DNA of 64,000 nucleotides, from contig JAWNZC010000102.1 of NCBI GenBank assembly GCA_035771165.1, positions 1-64,000 of the forward strand. The letters run 5' to 3'. This document shows positions 54,743 through 64,000 of this stretch, piece after piece. The stretch's first letter is position 1; each line of letters begins with the position of its first letter. The notes under the pieces were generated by a model. It was not told the origin of the DNA. It saw only the letters and a list, made by a program, of their open reading frames with translations, and ran no database searches. A program made the translations under genes and the position numbers. Source of the stretch: Paragorgia papillata (taxonomy: Eukaryota; Cnidaria; Anthozoa; Scleralcyonacea; Coralliidae).

Positions 54743-54965
54743 ATGCAAATGTCACGTGTTGTGAAGTACATGTGCATAATGAGTTATCGGAGAAGATTAT
54801 ATATCTTTGATATTATCAACCGAAATCACTTGAAATTCTACATGTTTGGTGTAGTGTGAGGAACACACGCTCGTGCTTTCTTCAAATTTAGTTTGGTTTG
54901 ATAATAGCAAAGATATATAACCACCGATAACTCATTATGCACATGTACGTCACAACATATAAAAT

Positions 54966-54966
54966 T

Positions 54967-55043
<77 letters not shown>

Positions 55044-55044
55044 T
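54966..55044. repeat. (AT)n microsatellite
   Basis: About 38 AT units with one interruption. Confidence 0.95.
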
Positions 55045-55075
55045 ATATATACAAAGCATGAAGTATAGTTTTACC

Positions 55076-55190
55076 TTAAAGTCTTCGCTACCAGAGGTTT
55101 CACCCTAAACGGGATGATCCCGATGAAACCTGATGATCCCGTTTAGGGTGAAACCTCTGGTAGCGAAGACTTTAAGATAACTATACTTCA
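55076..55190. repeat. Near-perfect hairpin
   Basis: AAAGTCTTCGCTACCAGAGG...CCCTAAACGGGATGATC pairs with its complement ending at 55184. The arms are about 48 bp with a loop of about 16. Confidence 0.8.
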
Positions 55191-55485
55191 TGCTTTGTAT
55201 TTTGTATTTTTCTTCATGCTTTGTATTTTATATATAGACAAATTCCTCCTTAGACGTCTCTTCCGTCAACTTTAACAGCAAAAAATGTCCATGAAGATGA
55301 AATTTTAGAAAAGGAAGATATATTATTAATCTTCTCAGAAGGTTCCAAAAATCCTAAATATGTAAAATCCCCAACCATGATCTATAGCCATTTTAAGTGT
55401 TCTTTCGAATAAGACAAACTTAATTTTCGTTTCGTATGAACTTTAAACGTTTTTGTGTGATATAAAAGTTTCAACAATTGGAATA

Positions 55486-57248
55486 TTACGGTTTTAATTT
55501 GAGCGTTTTTCCCAAACGAATGTAGGAAGTTGGTTTTTCCTCGTAATTCATGACTTTAGGTAATCCGAGCACTTGTGAGCATGGATTGGTAGTTTTTTTC
55601 AATCCAGGCACAGTATACCCCAAGCTATGAAGATCAGCAAGCCAAGCTTCCATCACAACCGCGTCGACAGGCTCGAGAATTCGTTGGGCGACCAAGTCAA
55701 CTGCTAGCTCGAGAATACGGTTAAAAAAGTCCGCTTTTGTCGACCGCCATTTCTTTAAAAATTCCACCAAACGACCGGCGTCGTGGTAAAGCGCTTTTTC
55801 GTCGATGAAATCGGCAAGGTAGCTATGCGAGTTCCTCTCTTGGTACGCATTCGGGCCAAAGAACGCCAAATAACCGTCAATTTCTTCGAGGAGTCGTTTA
55901 TCGTAATAAGCCCGCCAAATGTCGGTCACCCTCATCGCGGGCCCGGGCGGCATCATGAGCCCCCAGAATGCATCGTACAGGAATAGAGTATTCTGGGAAT
56001 TGAACGGGGCGTAGCTTCCGGGAGGGATTAAAACCGGAGGCGCTTTTGAATCGAACTCTACATCTAGTTTAACCCCGATGTCTTTTCTCGTCAAGCGAAA
56101 TACAGCATCGACATCCGGATCACCGTTGACCACGCCTTGTTGGATCAGCGGTCTCACGTTTGCGCATCGCACGAAGGTGTGTTGCGGGGGGTCCCCTATG
56201 TTCTCAAGGGGGTACCCCCTGGGCCACATGGTGCTTTGACCGAAGTGTTCGTAAGGGTTGATCAGAGCGGTGTCTGTCTTGTAGACCAAGAATTCGCCGA
56301 TGCCTTTCTGATTGAACTCGATCTTGCCCCCGTAAGGGTAGTTGTCGTCGTCTGTTTCGTAGATTATCTTGGCGCCGTGTTCGATGGCGTACAGGTAGCC
56401 GATGGTTTTTCGCGAGTAACTCTTGTAAGGGAGAAGCTCTGTCGTTCTATAGCCAAGAGTCTTTTGCTTTTCTACGCTCAGGAAAACCACGTTTGGGTAA
56501 CTAGATAGGAGAATAATAATTGGTCCTGTGTAAAATTCGGACAGTCATTAAAAATAAGAGTGTACAGTGTTTTGGATAGAGCAAAGTGAAAAGGTGATAA
56601 ACTGCTGAGATTAGTTTTGATAACAAAATACTGACGTTTCAAGCGTAGTCCTTTAACGAACGACCGTTCGATTAGCCACCCAGTCATTTATCCATTTTTA
56701 TCCTTTAGGCTAAGTACGAACCACCGATGATCCGATCAACCTACGCTTTCAGTTCACCGTACTCCGTGGATGGCTCTCATTTTGTGACCGGCCCTAAAAT
56801 ATTTTTGCCCCCAGCCAAAAGGATCGCGGGCTGTGGGTACGAGATTGCCCCCCGCCCGGGGAAGGTTAATCCAGCACTGTCTCTATACTACTTACTTCCA
56901 ATCTTTAGGCGTTTTTAGATCAGCGACAACGATAAGCTTCCATCCTTTGATTTTAGACAAGTTCTGTACCTGTTGAGTCGGCGACGACACGGACGTGACA
57001 ATGATCCATTTCTCGTGTAATTCATCAATAGGTGGTGCTTTTCGTTTCTCGATTTTCGACCAGTCGATTTCAGTTCTTAATTTTCCCTCGTTTGCCACAG
57101 TTTTCCAATCGACTAAACTGATCTCGCGCTTTATCAGATTAGACCAACGCGAATCTAGAGTTTTCCAGAAGCAGAAATACACAACGCCAATAGCTATAAC
57201 CAAATAAAGAAGCCATTTCGCATGCGTTCGATTCTTCTGGAATATCAT
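55486..57248 (-). CDS. STELLO/DUF288-type glycosyltransferase-like protein, copy 1, two exons
   Basis: Exon 1 is 57248-56896 and exon 2 is 56500-55486, with the intron AA|GTAAGT..CTATCTAG|T in phase 2. The product is 455 residues. Residues 12-28 (WLLYLVIAIGVVYFCFW) form a single signal anchor, predicting a type II, probably Golgi, membrane protein. The lumenal part has KWIIVTSVSSPTQQVQNL then GWKLIVVADLKTPKDW, joined across the splice to NYPNVVFLSVEKQKTLGY. ETDDDNYPY (about residues 167-175) is an acidic motif like the metal/nucleotide-sugar site of GT-A folds; later blocks include VTDIWRAYYDKRLLEEIDGY and FFGPNAYQERNSHSYLADF. Plant STELLO proteins act in the Golgi on cellulose synthase assembly; animal relatives are uncharacterised. 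Substrate is unknown. It has a paralogous exon at 62028-63048. Confidence 0.85.
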
Positions 57249-57399
57249 TTTTGTTTCTCCGAACTCAGATACAGTCGATAAAGCGACTTATAAAATCCAA
57301 TACTTGGAACAAGACTGAAGACTGTCCTTTTAAAAAAACGCTTGATTTGATTATTCGGTTTTCCGCTAGATTATGATTTACTAGTGTTCATCTGAAACG

Positions 57400-57580
57400 A
57401 CAGGTAATTGTTGTTGTTTTAGCTTTGTGGCTACTTGTGGCACGCTCTGGGCACATTCTGCCGATTCTGGTACCTGTATGTTAATAATTAAATATTTACT
57501 ATAAAAAAACAATCAGTGGAAGAAAAACGATTGTTTGAAAGGTGGCCACATGTTTATGTCTTGTGTGAACGAATTTAAAG
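57400..57580. other. 5' flank of the STELLO-like gene
   Basis: No clear exon. A splice-like TTGTTTTAG precedes an open stretch of about 50 bp (57431-57480) that cannot be assigned to any gene. Confidence 0.3.
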
Positions 57581-57795
57581 CCCTAATCAAACGAGAACGC
57601 AAGTCATCGCAAGTTGGCAGTCAGAATTTCTGTGGCGGTCGTTTGAACACCCAAATAAACAAAATAAAGGTTTCATGAGTGTTTTAAACAAGTTTTAACT
57701 TTGTCACGGTACATGATATTTTCGGGAAACTATTCAGAGCGGCTGGCTGAGATAGCGTGACTGCCAACTTGCGATGACTTGCGTTCTCGTTTGAT
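57581..57795. mobile_element. Foldback MITE (CCCTAATCAAACG ends), copy 2
   Basis: TIRs CCCTAATCAAACGAGAACGC / GCGTTCTCGTTTGATTAGGG, flanked by TTAAA on the left and GTTAAA on the right. Inner pair AAGTCATCGCAAGTTGGCAG / CTGCCAACTTGCGATGACTT. Confidence 0.9.
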
Positions 57796-57799
57796 TAGG

Positions 57800-58300
57800 G
57801 GTTAAAGGTCAACTCAAGGCAAATTATTTTTCCGGCTTGTTATATGCGACAAAGTATGGAGAATACGAATATGATAAAAAATTGAAGTAAACCGTACTTT
57901 TTGTTGATTTCGCAATTTTTTAACGAAGTATTCTAAAAAAAGCCGTGTTGTATAAAGAGTCTGGCACTAGCAAGTTTGTGACGTAAACTGTTGAACCTGG
58001 AAGATTGAAATCATATTAAAGAAAAGCTGATTTATGATGAATATAACTTGTGCAAGTTTCTAACCGCACATGTATTAAAGAATTTGACGCTTTTCGAGTG
58101 TGTTTACTTTAAAGGAGAGCGTAAAAACCGTACTTGCTAGCGCCAGACTCTTTATAAATTATACAACACGGCTTTTTATAAAAATACTTCAAAATTCGTC
58201 GATTCAACATCCAAAAATCAACGGGGAAAAATTTCGATTCAATTTTTTTTCATCATATTCGGATCCAAAGCGAAAAATATAATTTGTCTTGAGTTGACCT
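57800..58300. mobile_element. Foldback repeat (GGTCAACTCAAG ends)
   Basis: AAAGGTCAACTCAAGGCAAA (57804) pairs with TTGTCTTGAGTTGACCTTT (58284-58302). Inner AGCCGTGTTGTATAAAGAGT...CGCAAGTTTCTAACC sequence has a complement CTTTATAAATTATACAACAC. Arms are long but imperfect. Confidence 0.65.
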
Positions 58301-58669
58301 TTAACGAAATCAACGAATTCTGTTGAACAAGATGTGTGTGTTTTTTTTAACGGAGTGTACTACAGTATCACATTCATTTAATTAATACACTCCATTCAAA
58401 ATTAACATCTTATTCAACTGAATTTGTCTATTTCACTGAATTCGTTCACACGCCACGCAGCATTCGTGAGCCGTTGACGCCATAAAACAAAACGTTTGCC
58501 CCCTTCCACCTGTTTTTTTCGGAAAAGACATTACTAATTTTGGTAATCGCTGTGCCACGCAAGTAGTACGTTTACAACAGTCAGAAGGGCCTTCGCTCGA
58601 AACGTTAGACTCCTACGTTTCCTGTTTCGGCAGTATATCAAACATTATTATTATTATTCTTTATTTAAG

Positions 58670-58943
58670 GAGGATATCTTTTTCAGCAGAGCTGGTGGGG
58701 TCCTCCATTTACAGCTAAGACCTATAGGTGTTGATTTTACGGAGGGAGGAAAACCGGAGAACCCGGCGAAAAACCCTCGAAGCACAGGAGAGACCAACTA
58801 AACATGACAACTCACATGAGCCCCCACCTCGAGAACAGGACTATTCCCAGACGGTCACCCATCCAAGTAGTAACCCCGTCTAACCGGGCTTAACTTTCGG
58901 TGAGAGGCAGTGCCCTAATAGCACACGCCACCCGTGCTCGTTA
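58670..58943 (-). mobile_element. 5S rRNA-derived SINE, copy 4, inserted in a dispersed repeat
   Basis: On the minus strand: head GAGCACGGGTGGCGTGTGCT, 5S-like GTTAAGCCCGGTTAGACGGG and TACTTGGATGGGTGACCGTC, then the body to an (AAT)n-like tail. It splits a GTTTCGGCAGTATATC...GTTTCAACACTGCCTACGC repeat whose intact form is at 61780-61840. Confidence 0.8.
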
Positions 58944-59105
58944 CTATATTTTGATTGCTGTTTCAACACTGCCTACGCAGCACGCTACTTTTATTAGTTC
59001 ACTGTTTGGATTACATTCACAGTGTGCAGTCTACAGGTATAGCTTGCGTACACATCTCAAACTCATTAATAATTCATCAGGAAAATCCAAAAGAAATTAA
59101 TCTTT

Positions 59106-59590
59106 AGGCCCCGTTTACACGAGACCCGGACGAATGTTTTTCCGGATGAATATTCGTCCGGTACCGTGTAAACGGTAAAGATCCACGTTTCATTGTGCTC
59201 TATCAAGGAAAATAGGTCCTTGGAAGAAGAAAGTTGTTTTATATTGCTATCAGTGCTTCTGTACTGGACAACTATTTCGGCTGTCGAGATCCTGAACGCG
59301 GCCTTCGTAATGCTTTCGAGCAATTCCCAACACATTAATTACCTTTCCAAATGACCAAACCAAATTTTATAAACACCAAAACGTTGTTACTCACAAATTG
59401 GTGGCTCGTTTCGGTGTTTCCTTACGCATATCACAACACCAATCCCCACTATTTACTAACCATTTACCCACGTTAACCCGAAAAGTTTCCCAATAACCCG
59501 ACAATTCTCCTCGCACGTACGTCTAATACGACTCCGTGTAAACGGAATAAAGTGAACGAATTTTTTGCGGAACCGTGTAAACGTATGTAA
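59106..59590. mobile_element. MITE with GGCCCCGTTTACACG ends
   Basis: TTAGGCCCCGTTTACACGAG at the left. Repeated CCGTGTAAACGG-type words at 59164 and 59535, and ACCGTGTAAACG at the right. It interrupts an AACTCATTAATAATTCAT-led element starting at 59061. Confidence 0.55.
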
Positions 59591-60175
59591 GAGATAAGGC
59601 CCGAGAACGAGGGCTGTGCGTCCGAGGGCTGTATATAGCATACAGCCCGACGTATATCGCATACAGCCCGACCGATATGATTGAGGAGGTTTCCAACAAA
59701 GCTTTGTCTATTTTTTCCACCTTGGACAAAGATTTTCCGAGTTTTTTTCTTCATTTCTTATCTAATTAGTATTCATAGGGCTGTATGCTATATACAGCCC
59801 TCGGAAGAACAAAGAAAACCGACTCAATCATGAAATAATGTGATATAGACACCGATGTTTTATTAATCGGGTCTATATCACATATATAGCAACATGAGGT
59901 CTATATCACATATATAGACACTTGTACATGTCCCTCAACAATCTCGACAAGGGTACGCTGGTTAGTTGCAAACAAGCTGTTTCTCAGATGAGAATTTATT
60001 CCTCTTTGCCTTGAATACAAAATGTGGGACTCTTTTGTATCACAGCGCATGCTCCAATCACCAGTATGATAATTTATAGCCTCCCACATTCGGTGATTGA
60101 CTTGCTTTGTTATAACCTTAGGTATACCTTTATGATGATGGTTTAGAAGATATTTAAAAACTTCGTCATCGTGCT

Positions 60176-60476
60176 TTATGTACTATTTAAAACACGAGCA
60201 GGAGTGTTTTATCAGATATAAAACACGAGGCGAAGCCGAGTGTTTTAGATCTGATAAAACACGTTCTGCGAGTGTTTTGAATGGCTTAAAAAACGATCAC
60301 CATTTGGTAAGTTCGTTGGCGTAGTAATTTTGAAAAATAACGTTGTCTAAGGCGAGAAAATCAAAGCTAAAGTTTATGTAAATCAGGAGAAAATTTTATC
60401 AGATATAAAACCACGATACGGTTATGATTTTTCTTTGTGTTTTCCTCATGAATTATTAATGAGTTTTTTAACGTTG
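60176..60476 (+). mobile_element. Variable-word palindrome element (type copy 2)
   Basis: The hairpin at 60190-60285 is built from AAAACAC/GTGTTTT words and TTTATCAGAT/ATCTGATAAA around GAGGCGAAGCCGAG. Second stem: GGCTTAAAAAAC (60283) with GTTTTTTAA (60462). The body word TTTATCAGATATAAAACCAC at 60398 repeats the hairpin word. The skeleton AGCTAAAGTTTATGTAAATC and TTTCCTCATGAATTATTAAT is shared with the neighbours. Confidence 0.85.
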
Positions 60477-60477
60477 T

Positions 60478-60790
60478 TTAAAAAACTCATTAATAATTCA
60501 TGAGGAAAACACAAAAGAAATCAATACCGTAGCAGAGGTTGTAAATCGGATACAGAATCGTCCTGATTTACATAAACTTTAGCTTCGATTTTCTCGGCTA
60601 AAATAGAGTATATCGCTAAAATAGTTGGTGAACTTGATTACTTAGATGCATTTGTATTTTAAGAAAGATACAGCATTCGCAGCCGATCTGTATCTGATTT
60701 ACTACGGCTCGCCTTGTAAATCAGATACAGATCGGCTGCTCGTGCTGTATCTATTACTTAATTTATTATTGAGTCGGTTTTCTTTGTTCT
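60478..60790 (-). mobile_element. Variable-word palindrome element (type copy 3), head-to-head with copy 2
   Basis: Begins AACTCATTAATAATTCATGA. The body word TTGTAAATCGGATACAGAAT at 60539 corresponds to the hairpin word GTAAATCAGATACAGATCGG (60714) and its complement (60680). The outer word is AGATACAGCA/TGCTGTATCT; the loop is CGGCTCGCC. It shares GATTTACATAAACTTTAGCT in reverse with copy 2. Confidence 0.85.
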
Positions 60791-60917
60791 TTCGAGGGCT
60801 TTATATCGCATAAAGCCCTTGAATAATAATTAGAAACGAAACGAAGAATAAAACAAGGAAATTAAAATCTTTGTCGAAGGTGGAAAAAAAAGACAAAAAT
60901 TCAGCCGGTTTGTTTGA

Positions 60918-61255
60918 TGTAAATGTCGCATGTTGCGACGTCACGTGCATAATGAGTTATCGAAAAACGTTATATATCTTGCTATATATTGTCAAATATA
61001 ATCACTGGGCGAAACACACGCACATGCTTCCCTCGAATTATTTTGGTTTGATAATAGCAAAGATATATAACTTTTTTCAACAACTCATTATGCACATGTG
61101 TCGACGTTAAAATGTTTAATTTGCATATCAAACAAACTGAAATATCTCAAGAACGAAGCAAGGAAATGAAAAACTGCAAAAGATGTTACTCTGTCATTTT
61201 AAGTGTTCTTTCAAATAAGACAAACCTAATTTTTGTTTTATATGCACTTTAAACG
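60918..61255. mobile_element. Subfamily A foldback MITE beside STELLO copy 2
   Basis: Core TGCATAATGAGTTATCG...TTTGGTTTGATAATAGCAAA; right arm ATATCTCAAGAACGAAGCAA...AATAAGACAAACCTAATTTT. It sits at the same place relative to the STELLO exon as the A element at 54330-55445, so its insertion predates the duplication. Confidence 0.75.
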
Positions 61256-61269
61256 TTTTTGTGTGATAT

Positions 61270-62005
61270 TTAACAAATAAAACATAAAGCTCCATATGTG
61301 TACTCTTATAAAGGCACGTTTGACGTCATTTGAACATGAAAGAAGTTGAGTTGAGTAAGTGTTCAACTCACGTCAAATGTACCTTTATATATAAGAGTAC
61401 AAACTAAAAGTTGAAATATACAGTTGTTGGCACCTAAGCGTGTACACCGCCCGTCAAAACATGTTTTATATCAACGTCAAAGTTAAATGTTTACCTTGCA
61501 AACGTATTAGGTTTTCATTCGATACATTCGAACCAATGCATGATTGTCACACGAATGTGCCCTGAGCCAATCACGTCTCGCCAATCCCACGGTGTTGATT
61601 TCAAAACGGTTAACTTTGGCTTAAATTTAGAACATGTTTTGATGGGCGGTGTACACGCTTAGGTGCCAACGACTGTAGTAAGGTTAGTTATACTGCCGAA
61701 ACAGAGAACGTAGGAGTCTAACGTTTCTCTCTGACGAAGGGCCTTCGCTGGAAACGTTAGACTCCTACGTTCTCTGTTTCGGCAGTATATCTAACCTTAC
61801 CATATTTCGATTGTTGTTTCAACACTGCCTACGCAGCACGCTACTTTTATCAAACGAAAAGTGGAATAGTTTTAAAAGTTCGTTAGCTTTCCCCGCCAGG
61901 TGACGCCATCCTAGCCACTCCACGCCGTTTTACGTCATTCGTACTCTTATAAATGCACGGGGGGTCCAGCCTATGAGAGCATGCGTAGAAGAGACATTTT
62001 ATAAA
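61270..62005. mobile_element. Composite insertion in the 3' flank of STELLO copy 2
   Basis: The copy 1 flank reads GTGTGATAT directly into AAAAGTTTCAAC. In copy 2 these are separated by about 740 bp that starts TTAACAAATAAAACATAAAG (element V) and ends GACATTTTATAAA. A further MITE sits inside at 61428-61670 (TIRs GCACCTAAGCGTGTACACCG / CGGTGTACACGCTTAGGTGC). Confidence 0.85.
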
Positions 62006-62027
62006 AAAAGTTTCAACGATTGGAATA

Positions 62028-63048
62028 TTACGGTTTTAATATATTCTTGAGAGTTTTTCCCAAACGAATGTAGGAAGATGGTTTTTCCTCGTAATTCATG
62101 ACGTTAGGTAATCCGAGCACTTGTGAGCATGGATTGGTAGTTTTTTTCAATCCAGGCACAGTATACCCCAAGCTATGAAGATCAGTAAGCCAAGCTTCCA
62201 TGACAACCGCGTCGACAGGCTCGAGAATTCGTTGGGCGACCAAGTCAACTGCTAGCTCGAGAATACGGTTAAAAAAATCCGCTTTTGTCGACCGCCATTT
62301 CTTTAAAAATTCCACCAAACGACCGGCGTCGTAGTAAAGCGCTTTTTCGTCGATGAAATCGGCAAGGTAGCTATGCGAGTTCCTCTCTTGGTACGCATTC
62401 GGGCCAAAGAACGCCAAATAACCGTCAATTTCTTCGAGGAGTCGTTTATCGTAATAAGCCCGCCAAATGTCGGTCACCCTCATCGCGGGCCCGGGCGGCA
62501 TCATGAGCCCCCAGAATGCATCGTACAGGAATAGAGTATTCTGGGAATTGAACGGGGCGTAGCTTCCGGGAGGAATTAAAACCGGAGGCGCTTTTGAATC
62601 GAACTCTACATCGAGTTTAACCCCGATGTCTTTTCTCGTCAAGCGAAATACAGCATCGACATCCGGGTCACCGTTGACCACGCCTTGTTGGATCAGGGGT
62701 CTCACGTTCGCGCATCGCACGAACGTGTGTTGCGGGGGGTCCCCTATGTTCTCAAGGGGGTACCCTCTGGGCCATATCGTGCTTTGACCGAAGTGTTCGT
62801 AAGGGTTGATCAGAGCGGTGTCTGTCTTGTAGACCAAGAATTCGCCGATGCCTTTCTGATTGAACTCGATCTTGCCCCCGTAAGGGTAGTTATCGTCGTC
62901 TGTTTCGTAGATTATCTTGGCGCCGTGTTCGATGGCGTACAGGTAGCCGATGGTTTTTCGTGAGTAACTCTTGTAAGGGAGAAACTCTGTCGTTCTATAG
63001 CCAAGAGTCTTTTGCTTTTCTACGCTCAGGAAAACCACGTTTGGGTAA
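62028..63048 (-). CDS. STELLO/DUF288-type glycosyltransferase-like protein, copy 2, last exon
   Basis: An open exon of 340 codons starting after the same acceptor (CTATCTAG|T at 63048), with only scattered changes from copy 1: TTEFL for TTELL, YYDAGR for YHDAGR, AWLTDLH for AWLADLH, GLPNVMN for GLPKVMN. ETDDDNYPY is kept. The C-terminus is longer (KTLKNILKP). The N-terminal membrane-anchor exon is not found up to base 64000; it lies beyond the window or is missing. Intron similarity to copy 1 stops near 63190. The near-absence of disabling changes suggests a recent duplication or selection. Confidence 0.8.
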
Positions 63049-63213
63049 CTAGATAGAAGAATAATAATTGATCGAGTCTAAAATTCGGATAGTTATTAAA
63101 AACTAAGAGTTTGGATAGAGCAAACTGAAAAGGTGATAATTAAACTGCTGAGATTCTTAATAACGAAATACTGACGTTTCAAGCGAATTAGCCTTTCATC
63201 AGAGTAAAGTTGA

Positions 63214-63283
63214 AGATATACGAACGAACGAACGAACGAACGAACGAACGAACGAACGAACGAACGAACGAACGAACGAACGA

Positions 63284-63314
<31 letters not shown>

Positions 63315-63318
63315 AGCG
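63214..63318. repeat. (GAAC)n microsatellite
   Basis: About 24 units of CGAA/GAAC, ending in GAGCGAGCGAA. It lies in what should be the intron of STELLO copy 2. Confidence 0.95.
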
Positions 63319-64000
63319 AAGGGTACTGCAATTTGGATCGGGCGGCTGTCTTTATTCTTCAGTTTGCAAGTTTATTTGGCTCGATATACATAATACATTG
63401 CAAAAATTCAATCAATTGCACTGTTTATAACTAAATATACTTGCCAATTATAAGCAAGAACACAATAAAATCTGAATATCTGAAATAAGATCTAATTGGA
63501 CCCTAATCGTAACGTTGTATTTAGGTTGTGGTTTGGTTAAGCACGAGGTTAGCTTTGAGATCCGATCAAGTATTTATATATATATATATATATATAATAT
63601 ATAGTTCAATCTACAGACACGGTGTTTCGCTGTACAACAGCTCATCAGTGTAGCTTGGAACAATCTGAATGAATTTCATCAATTACTTATACACATGCGA
63701 TCGTCGGTGACAACCACATGTGGGACAGCATCGGTGAAATACATTCAGATAGCGGGAAGTGCGCATGGGCCCAGAGTGCTCAAACGTGCCACAAGGGTAG
63801 TGAGCGTTGCATTATCGCTAATAGGTACCCATATATATATATATGGTACGCTAATAGGTACCCAATATATATATATATTTCTAAAACTCATTAATAATTC
63901 ATGAGGAAAATTCAAAAGAAATTAAGTAATAGATACAGCATGAGCAGCCCGATAACGTATGGGCTGTGCCGGTCGATTTCGAGGGCTGTTTTTAAAATAT
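63319..64000. other. Gene-free end of window with repeat fragments
   Basis: Contains (AT)n tracts at 63573-63601, 63831-63844 and 63866-63879. The final 115 bp begin AACTCATTAATAATTCATGA, the left end of a variable-word palindrome element cut by the window edge. No exon 1 for STELLO copy 2 is visible. Confidence 0.5.

Larger units (their letters stand above)
54330..55445. mobile_element. Subfamily A foldback MITE, expanded by nested sequences
   Basis: Left arm AAAATTAAGTTTGTCTTATT (54338); right arm AATAAGACAAACTTAATTTT (55408). Inside are a variable-word palindrome element (54450-54742), an (AT)n tract (54966-55044) and a hairpin at 55076-55190. An orthologous A element without these insertions lies at 60918-61255, beside the second STELLO copy. 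Confidence 0.75.
59690..60910. mobile_element. Large palindromic element bearing self-complementary GGGCT words in its arms
   Basis: The left arm (CAAAGATTTTCC ... AGAACAAAGAAAACCGACTC, 59718-59826) is mirrored at 60768-60900 (GAGTCGGTTTTCTTTGTTCT ... AAAATCTTTG). Each arm holds a small palindrome, GGGCTGTATGCTATATACAG-CCC on the left and GGGCTTTATATCGCATAAAG-CCC on the right, which differ from each other. Two variable-word elements lie inside. Confidence 0.7.

Noticed and set aside
55783..56508. Plus-strand ORFs opposite the STELLO-like exon, and the same at 62685-62963
   Set aside because: Antisense shadows of a conserved coding exon.
57427..57482. Possible plus-strand exon after TTGTTTTAG
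   Set aside because: Short, no homology I can recognise, and no partner exon in phase; it does not encode the expected RG-rich WDR33 end.

Overview
This window is eukaryotic nuclear DNA. Coding exons are small and have GT..AG introns, promoters are divergent, and there is a dense cover of short foldback (MITE-like) repeats, tRNA-derived and 5S rRNA-derived SINE copies, and microsatellites. The recognisable proteins (INTS3, MRPL20 and WDR33 orthologues, plus a STELLO/DUF288 glycosyltransferase and a TauD/At3g21360-like dioxygenase) together fit an anthozoan cnidarian (coral or anemone). That assignment is inference; no species is claimed.

Layout. 1-8.1 kb: gene-free and repeat-rich. 8.17-9.30 kb (+): a TauD/TfdA-like dioxygenase reading frame without introns, broken by many small indels. 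12.34-15.47 kb (-): INTS3, apparently intronless, with about seven single-base frame breaks. 15.83-17.73 kb (+): MRPL20 in five small exons, head-to-head with INTS3 across about 350 bp. 18.72-19.00 kb (-): a small hydrophobic ORF, head-to-head with WDR33. 19.48-50.87 kb (+): WDR33 in 15 exons over 31 kb, with a 13.9-kb intron 5 full of nested mobile elements and a giant last exon made largely of 15-bp and 42-bp coding minisatellites. 55.49-57.25 kb (-): a two-exon STELLO-like glycosyltransferase. 62.03-63.05 kb (-): a second, nearly identical last exon of the same gene, part of a segmental duplication.

Function. WDR33 (the poly(A)-signal-reading subunit of the CPSF module) and INTS3 (Integrator and SOSS complexes) both act on RNA 3'-end formation and sit 4 kb apart, separated only by MRPL20 and a small membrane-protein ORF. 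The WDR33 promoter carries a perfect TCTCGCGAGA palindrome. The broken frames in INTS3, MRPL20, WDR33 exon 1 and the dioxygenase are rejoined by one- or two-base changes, mostly in homopolymers, without in-frame nonsense codons that I could find. This looks more like assembly indels than gene death.

The most unusual signal is a family of about 300-bp elements (22.5, 54.5, 60.2-60.8 kb; related ones at 4.9 and 23.2 kb). They share a conserved skeleton and a GAGGCGAAGCCGAG-like hairpin core, but their stem 'words' differ from copy to copy while staying self-complementary within each copy. A third copy of the same word lies at a fixed place in the element body. This RNA-like covariation in a dispersed DNA repeat is the best candidate here for something undescribed.
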